Assembly: GCA_905478665.1 (NCBI GenBank)
Contig: CAJQJL010000115.1
Span: 1-38,198 of the forward strand
Direction: 5' to 3'
From: an uncultured Flavobacteriales bacterium
Lineage (GTDB): Bacteria > Bacteroidota > Bacteroidia > Flavobacteriales_D > Crocinitomicaceae
Length of the DNA: 38,198 nucleotides
In this document: positions 34,832-38,198 of the stretch, piece by piece
Position numbering within the stretch: position 1 is the stretch's first letter
How the letters are laid out: every line of letters starts with the position of its first letter
Program-made: the position numbers and the translations under genes
The notes under the pieces: model-generated
Database searches by the model: none
What the model was told of the DNA's origin: nothing
What the model saw: the letters and a program-made list of their open reading frames with translations, nothing else

Positions 34832-35248
34832 TCAATTTGCAAGCGTATCGCCAACAAAAGGAAAGCCTTTTTTACGCCAATGCATCATGCCTTTGTCAAG
34901 GTCAATAATGGAATGAAACCCAAGGTTGTAAACCTTTTTTGCTACAAATAAACTTCGGTGTTGCGTCTCGCAATAAATTAAAGTAATCTTATTCGTATCG
35001 AGGTTCAAGGCAGCAAGGTCTTCTATAAAATGTCCACCAAAGTAACTAACATTTACCGCGCCTGAAATGTGTGTTTTCTCATATTCGGAATTGGTGCGGA
35101 CATCAATGATGTTTACCAAAGTGTCATTAACGAAAGTGAGGTACTCAGCAGGTGGAAGTTCTGAGTAGACGCCCATTTTTGTTAACCGTCCGATAGAGCA
35201 TCCAGTGAGTAAAACACCTAAAAACAAATAAAACAGGAAACGGGACAT
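34832..35248 (-). CDS. Rhodanese-like domain lipoprotein
   Basis: A 138-residue lipoprotein: MSRFLFYLFLGVLLTGC gives lipobox LTGC with Cys17. A single rhodanese domain fills the rest (NIIDVRTNSEYEKTHISGAV at 46-64, active-site loop CETQHRS at 93-99, Cys93). Such periplasmic rhodaneses accept sulfane sulfur or bind sulfur carriers; the substrate is not evident. It is transcribed on the minus strand, downstream of the bacilliredoxin gene but separated from it by a strong terminator. Confidence 0.87.
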   Translation of the reverse strand: MSRFLFYLFLGVLLTGCSIGRLTKMGVYSELPPAEYLTFVNDTLVNIIDVRTNSEYEKTHISGAVNVSYFGGHFIEDLAALNLDTNKITLIYCETQHRSLFVAKKVYNLGFHSIIDLDKGMMHWRKKGFPFVGDTLAN

Positions 35249-35262
35249 ATTAGGTAATAAAA

Positions 35263-35286
35263 AACCCCGATGTTTCCATCAGGGTT
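35263..35286 (-). terminator. Terminator after the bacilliredoxin gene
   Basis: AACCC-GATG (35263-35272) pairs with CATC-GGGTT (35277-35286) around TTTC, with one C/A mismatch. On the minus strand a TTTTTTATTA tract follows. It separates the bacilliredoxin gene from the rhodanese gene. Confidence 0.85.
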
Positions 35287-35291
35287 CGTTT

Positions 35292-35705
35292 TTAGCAATA
35301 TTGATTGTAAGCTTCAGAGAGGTTTTCAGCAATCATTTGTGCTGTTCCTCCTTCAATGTGATGGCGTTCTAAAAAGTGAACTAATTTTCCGTCCTTGAAC
35401 AAAGCAATGGATGGAGATGACGGAGGGTAAGGCAAGAAATACTTGCGTGCTTGTGCGGTTGCCTCTCCATCAACACCTGCGAATACTGTCGCAAGCGTGT
35501 TTGGCTTTTTGTCGTTGCCTAAAGAAAGTTTAACCCCTGGTCGCATGTTTCCTGCTGCACATCCGCAAACAGAGTTTACAACTAACAACAGGCTTTCTCC
35601 GCTGTTTTCAATTATTTCATCAACCTCAGAAGGAGAAACAAGCTGGTTAAATCCAACACTTGTCAAGTCCTCTTTCATTGGCTGTACTAATTCTGGTGGG
35701 TACAT
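35292..35705 (-). CDS. Bacilliredoxin family protein (BrxA/BrxB type)
   Basis: A 137-residue thioredoxin-fold protein with the hallmark CGC active site (Cys47, Cys49 in VVNSVCGCAAGNMRPGV) and GVDGEATAQARKYFLPYPPSSPSI, diagnostic of the YphP/YqiW (BrxA/BrxB) family. These cytosolic proteins remove bacillithiol from proteins oxidised by hypochlorite and similar stresses. They are common in Bacteroidota, which can make bacillithiol; no bacillithiol synthesis gene is in the window. The start MYPPELVQPMK is typical. Its terminator separates it from the next gene. Confidence 0.94.
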   Translation of the reverse strand: MYPPELVQPMKEDLTSVGFNQLVSPSEVDEIIENSGESLLLVVNSVCGCAAGNMRPGVKLSLGNDKKPNTLATVFAGVDGEATAQARKYFLPYPPSSPSIALFKDGKLVHFLERHHIEGGTAQMIAENLSEAYNQYC

Positions 35706-35788
35706 ATATTGTTATTTAGATTAATTCTAAAGCAAAGTTAAGAAATATCTACATCTCGGCTTCGCTCCAAGTGTGAATATTACTTAAT

Positions 35789-36862
35789 TCAATTCATCAA
35801 TTGAGCAGGGTAGAGATCACGGTTGTAATATCTGCTAATATCCACCTCTTTGTCTAGCGCTGTTCCATCAACCAAATAGTCCACAAACTCTTTTGCAATT
35901 AATGGAGCCAACATATAACCCTTCGCGCCCAAGCCGTTAAAAATGTGATAATTTTCGAATTTGGGGTGGGTGCCAAGCAATGGACGCCTATCACGGGTTG
36001 TTGGCCGCACTCCTGCTTCTTGTTCGACCACCTCAACCAGTTCGTCGGTGATGAAGGATAAATTGTGCAGGATCTCTTTTTTTGCTTCTTCTGTGATATG
36101 AGTCGTAGGGTCGCTCCAGCCATACGTTGATCCAATTTTGAATAGACGCCCCCCTTTTGGGAGAATAAAGCATTTACGGTTGAGTGAAAGGTCCTCTGGA
36201 AGCTTTTGTGAACGAATCGTAAGTGTTTCACCTTTGGTTTGGTCGAGTGGTAAGAAATCAAACCACGGGTTCGTATCGTTCAAATAGCCTTGGCAAAAAA
36301 TAACGGCGTCATAAGATGTATTCTTATACGTTGTTTGGTCGAGTTGATCTGGTTCAAATTCCTCTAAAAGGATCTCCCCATTTTTTTTGATCCAATTTTT
36401 AATTCCAGTAGCGAAAGGGTCTACGTCCACGTAAAACGTTTCTTTTACCCTTCCCGATCCAAAAGGATTTTTTCCTCCAGAATAGGAAAAATCAGCCTCA
36501 GAGACTTTGTGCATATACGACTGAAAATCGTCCTGTTCTTGTTTTTTTAGCCAGAAGTCTCGCTCTTGTTCAGAGGAGAATAAGCGGCGAACAGGAATTT
36601 CATGGAAAAATGAGGAAGCAGTTTCCTTTTCCATTTCTCGATAGAAGGTTTTGATGTATGGAATGAAGTCGTCTACGCGCCAACTCTTGGTCATGCGACG
36701 AAAAACCAAAGGGTTAATCATTCCCGCAGCAATGCGCGAGCTATAGTTTATGCCATTGTCGATCAGCGTAACCTTCGCTCCTCTTTTGATGAGGTGTGTG
36801 GATACGCAAAGCCCAGATAAACCAGCGCCGACAATTAGAAAATGTTTATTGGAAGATGTCAT
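35789..36862 (-). CDS. FAD-dependent amino acid oxidase-type oxidoreductase (DAO family)
   Basis: A 357-residue protein with the N-terminal Rossmann motif IVGAGLSGLC (10-19), the short RIAAGMINPLVF segment typical of MnmC-C-type and related DAO proteins, and a C-terminal GVRPTTRDRRPLLG followed by FENYHIFNGLGAKGYMLAP, the usual FAD-binding end of the DAO fold. The likely reaction is oxidative demethylation or deamination of a secondary amine; it resembles the FAD domain of MnmC, which acts on cmnm5U tRNA, and glycine oxidase ThiO. The start codon overlaps the comF stop as ATGA, so the two are an operon. The substrate is not settled. Confidence 0.85.
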   Translation of the reverse strand: MTSSNKHFLIVGAGLSGLCVSTHLIKRGAKVTLIDNGINYSSRIAAGMINPLVFRRMTKSWRVDDFIPYIKTFYREMEKETASSFFHEIPVRRLFSSEQERDFWLKKQEQDDFQSYMHKVSEADFSYSGGKNPFGSGRVKETFYVDVDPFATGIKNWIKKNGEILLEEFEPDQLDQTTYKNTSYDAVIFCQGYLNDTNPWFDFLPLDQTKGETLTIRSQKLPEDLSLNRKCFILPKGGRLFKIGSTYGWSDPTTHITEEAKKEILHNLSFITDELVEVVEQEAGVRPTTRDRRPLLGTHPKFENYHIFNGLGAKGYMLAPLIAKEFVDYLVDGTALDKEVDISRYYNRDLYPAQLMN

Positions 36863-37572
36863 GCAATAGCTAAAGTAACAACACTGATTGAAAGCTCAGG
36901 GTTCTTCGCCAAAAGAGTTTTTGAAATAGCCTCAATTGTGGAGCCTGTGGTGATGACATCATCCACAAGAACAATGTGCTTGTAGCGCAGAATGGTGTCT
37001 TTTACATGAAAATTTTCATTGACATTATCCCAGCGTTGAAAACGAGATTTCTTTGTTTGCGAATCAGAGTGTTGGGTACGGACAATCGTTTTTGTGTCCA
37101 AATTTTCCAGAAGCTCTTCACAGATGCCTTTGCAAAGCGCCTCACTTTGGTTGTACCCTCGAATAAATTGTTTTTTCGGATGTAGCGGAACGGGAATATA
37201 AGCATCGACCCTATTGAAGGCTGTTTGCGTTTTAAGAACCTTCCCAATTTCTCGACCAAAATATTCACCGAGTTTTGGATTGTTTTTGTATTTCAGTGTG
37301 AAAAGTACATGTTGTGACGTTTTGTTCTTCTCAAAGAATAAATGAGCGTATGTTTTTTCAATAGTTAGCCTACCCCAAAAAAGTTTATCCATGGCTGTGG
37401 CTCTATCAAACAGATGAAAATTTGTAGGAGTAAGGTTTTCGAGACAAAATGAGCATACATGTGACTCACTTTTAGCAAGTTCCCTTTCACAAGACAAACA
37501 GAGACTTGGGAAAACTAAATGCGTTAGATCACTTAAAATATTGATATGTTTTATTCGTTGAAAAAGGAGCAT
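36859..37572 (-). CDS. ComF family phosphoribosyltransferase-like protein
   Basis: A 237-residue protein with an N-terminal zinc ribbon (Cys25, Cys28, Cys40, Cys43 in CLSC and CSFC) and a C-terminal PRPP-binding loop VLVDDVITTGST (201-212), the defining layout of ComF/GntX proteins. They are linked to DNA uptake in competent bacteria, although the biochemical reaction is unclear. Also typical are PVPLHPKKQFIRGYNQSEAL and the KSRFQRWDNV segment. Its stop overlaps the FAD oxidoreductase start by 4 bp. The start codon lies 461 bp from nrdB, which is divergent. Confidence 0.92.
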   Translation of the reverse strand: MLLFQRIKHINILSDLTHLVFPSLCLSCERELAKSESHVCSFCLENLTPTNFHLFDRATAMDKLFWGRLTIEKTYAHLFFEKNKTSQHVLFTLKYKNNPKLGEYFGREIGKVLKTQTAFNRVDAYIPVPLHPKKQFIRGYNQSEALCKGICEELLENLDTKTIVRTQHSDSQTKKSRFQRWDNVNENFHVKDTILRYKHIVLVDDVITTGSTIEAISKTLLAKNPELSISVVTLAIA

Positions 37573-37652
37573 TTCCTTTCAGTGATTAGGTTTAAGGGAA
37601 TAGGTGAAATTACTATTCACAATTCGCTGTTCAAAATAACAAAAATTCGGTC

Positions 37653-37683
37653 TTGACAACATGGCAAAAGGTGCGTAAATTTA
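37653..37683 (+). promoter_or_regulatory. Possible distal nrdB promoter
   Basis: TTG at 37653-37655, a 20-bp spacer, TAAATTTA at 37676-37683 (one mismatch to TAnnTTTG). It would give a leader of about 345 nt before nrdB; a nearer promoter is not obvious. Confidence 0.3.
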
Positions 37684-37981
37684 TAGAACCCCGTTTAAAA
37701 CCTTGATGATAAAGGGTCTAGGACGAATAAGGGAAATTTATCGACAAAGTTAGGAATTGACACTGTGAATATCTTTATTCATTCTGTTGAAAAAGCTCCT
37801 AACGACTGTCACCAAAGGGATTGAGATTTTGAATGTTAATAACGTTATGAAATTGTGAATTTCTTTAGTTGGTAGAAGAGAGATTTTTGACAATTTTTGT
37901 ATGCCTCTAGCAAGGAATTAATCTGCAAGCTGCGTATTCGATTTTAATATAGAGGAAACACACACTTTACGGGTAAAAAAA

Positions 37982-38003
37982 ACGAAAAACGAGTGTTTTT
38001 CGT
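37982..38003. repeat. Perfect inverted repeat upstream of nrdB
   Basis: ACGAAAAAC (37982-37990) and GTTTTTCGT (37995-38003) form 9-bp arms around GAGT, 30 bp before the nrdB start. It could be an operator or an mRNA hairpin near the ribosome-binding region; there is no terminator-type T-tract after the stem on the plus strand. Confidence 0.5.
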
Positions 38004-38033
38004 AAGGGAATATATACGTTAAAAACGAGACAA

Positions 38034-38198
38034 ATGGCACAATTAGAACCAATTTTGGAGGAAAACAAAAATCGATTTGTTTTGTTTCCAATACAACATG
38101 ATGACATCTGGAAAGCGTATAAAACGCAGGAGGCCTCTATTTGGACAGCTGAAGAGCTGGACCTTTCTCAAGACATTTATGACTGGGCTGAAAAGCTA
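38034..38198 (+). CDS. nrdB: Ribonucleoside-diphosphate reductase small subunit, partial (N-terminus)
   Basis: The first 55 codons run to the window edge without a stop. [20 protein letters not shown] followed by [20 protein letters not shown] and [13 protein letters not shown] matches the N-terminus of class I NrdB (R2), the subunit that holds the di-iron/tyrosyl-radical cofactor and supports dNTP synthesis. The iron ligands begin further on: the Glu/Asp in the WTAEELDLS block is conserved in R2 and includes the first of them. The rest is outside the window. The long regulatory-looking upstream gap is described separately. Confidence 0.92.
   Translation, partial: MAQLEPILEENKNRFVLFPIQHDDIWKAYKTQEASIWTAEELDLSQDIYDWAEKL

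Larger units (their letters stand above)
37573..38033. other. Long intergenic region upstream of nrdB
   Basis: 461 bp without a convincing gene between comF and nrdB, which diverge. It holds a candidate promoter at 37653-37683, one DnaA-box-like TTATCGACA at 37738-37746 and an inverted repeat at 37982-38003. The length suggests regulation of ribonucleotide reductase, but no NrdR-box pair is recognisable with certainty. Confidence 0.4.

Noticed and set aside
37738..37746. Second origin suggested by a DnaA-box-like 9-mer upstream of nrdB
   Set aside because: It is a single box without a cluster or an adjoining AT-rich unwinding element; control of nrdB is the simpler reading.

Overview
The window looks like chromosomal DNA from a member of the Bacteroidota, most likely order Flavobacteriales and near the Crocinitomicaceae/Cryomorphaceae (the family placement is inference). 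The evidence is four secreted or surface proteins with type IX secretion system (T9SS) type A or type B (CHU_C-like) C-terminal domains or similar tails, a single-anchor-subunit sdhCAB operon, the long insert-containing form of IspG, the DUF4175 / HATPase / ybeY / mnmG gene order, and promoters resembling the Bacteroidota TTG-N19-20-TAnnTTTG pattern. I see no phage, transposon, CRISPR array or rRNA. Both ends cut genes: an unrecognised membrane protein on the left and ribonucleotide reductase nrdB on the right.

Layout. 1-1050: end of a membrane protein gene, then about 700 bp of AT-rich non-coding DNA with a cluster of DnaA-box-like 9-mers, a candidate oriC. 1051-5422: rpiB, a TlpA-like thioredoxin, an ECF sigma factor with an unusual partner membrane protein, a 7-TM protein and a small lipoprotein. 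5424-7897: a two-gene operon of a flavin-dependent-halogenase-like enzyme and a DUF1702-like protein. 8019-10011: tRNA-Cys, folB and gltX. 10178-16364: a giant coiled-coil membrane protein, a small HATPase, ybeY, two parS-like palindromes and mnmG. 16539-20457: ispG, a fatty acid desaturase, a YjbR-like protein and an Hsp15-like S4 protein. 20511-23222: a beta-barrel protein and a PA-domain T9SS cargo. 23355-26829: sdhCAB. 26995-31465: a very short T9SS protein, an S66 LD-carboxypeptidase, tadA, a T9SS cargo, a 30-codon membrane micro-ORF and mnmE. 31488-38198: a small hypothetical with an in-frame stop, a cysteine-bearing LRR surface protein, envelope lipoproteins, redox proteins (Gpx, rhodanese, bacilliredoxin), a FAD oxidoreductase and comF in one operon, and nrdB.

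Most genes are housekeeping: tRNA decoding and modification (gltX, tRNA-Cys, mnmG, mnmE, tadA), ribosome maturation (ybeY, Hsp15-like), isoprenoid, folate and membrane lipid synthesis (ispG, folB, desaturase), respiration (sdhCAB) and redox defence. The most interesting signals are: (i) the DnaA-box cluster together with two parS-like sites about 13.5 kb away, which suggests the window lies in the replication-origin/centromere domain; (ii) the halogenase-like/DUF1702-like operon with no biosynthetic assembly line near it; and (iii) an anti-sigma-like membrane protein ending in a type B T9SS-like domain.
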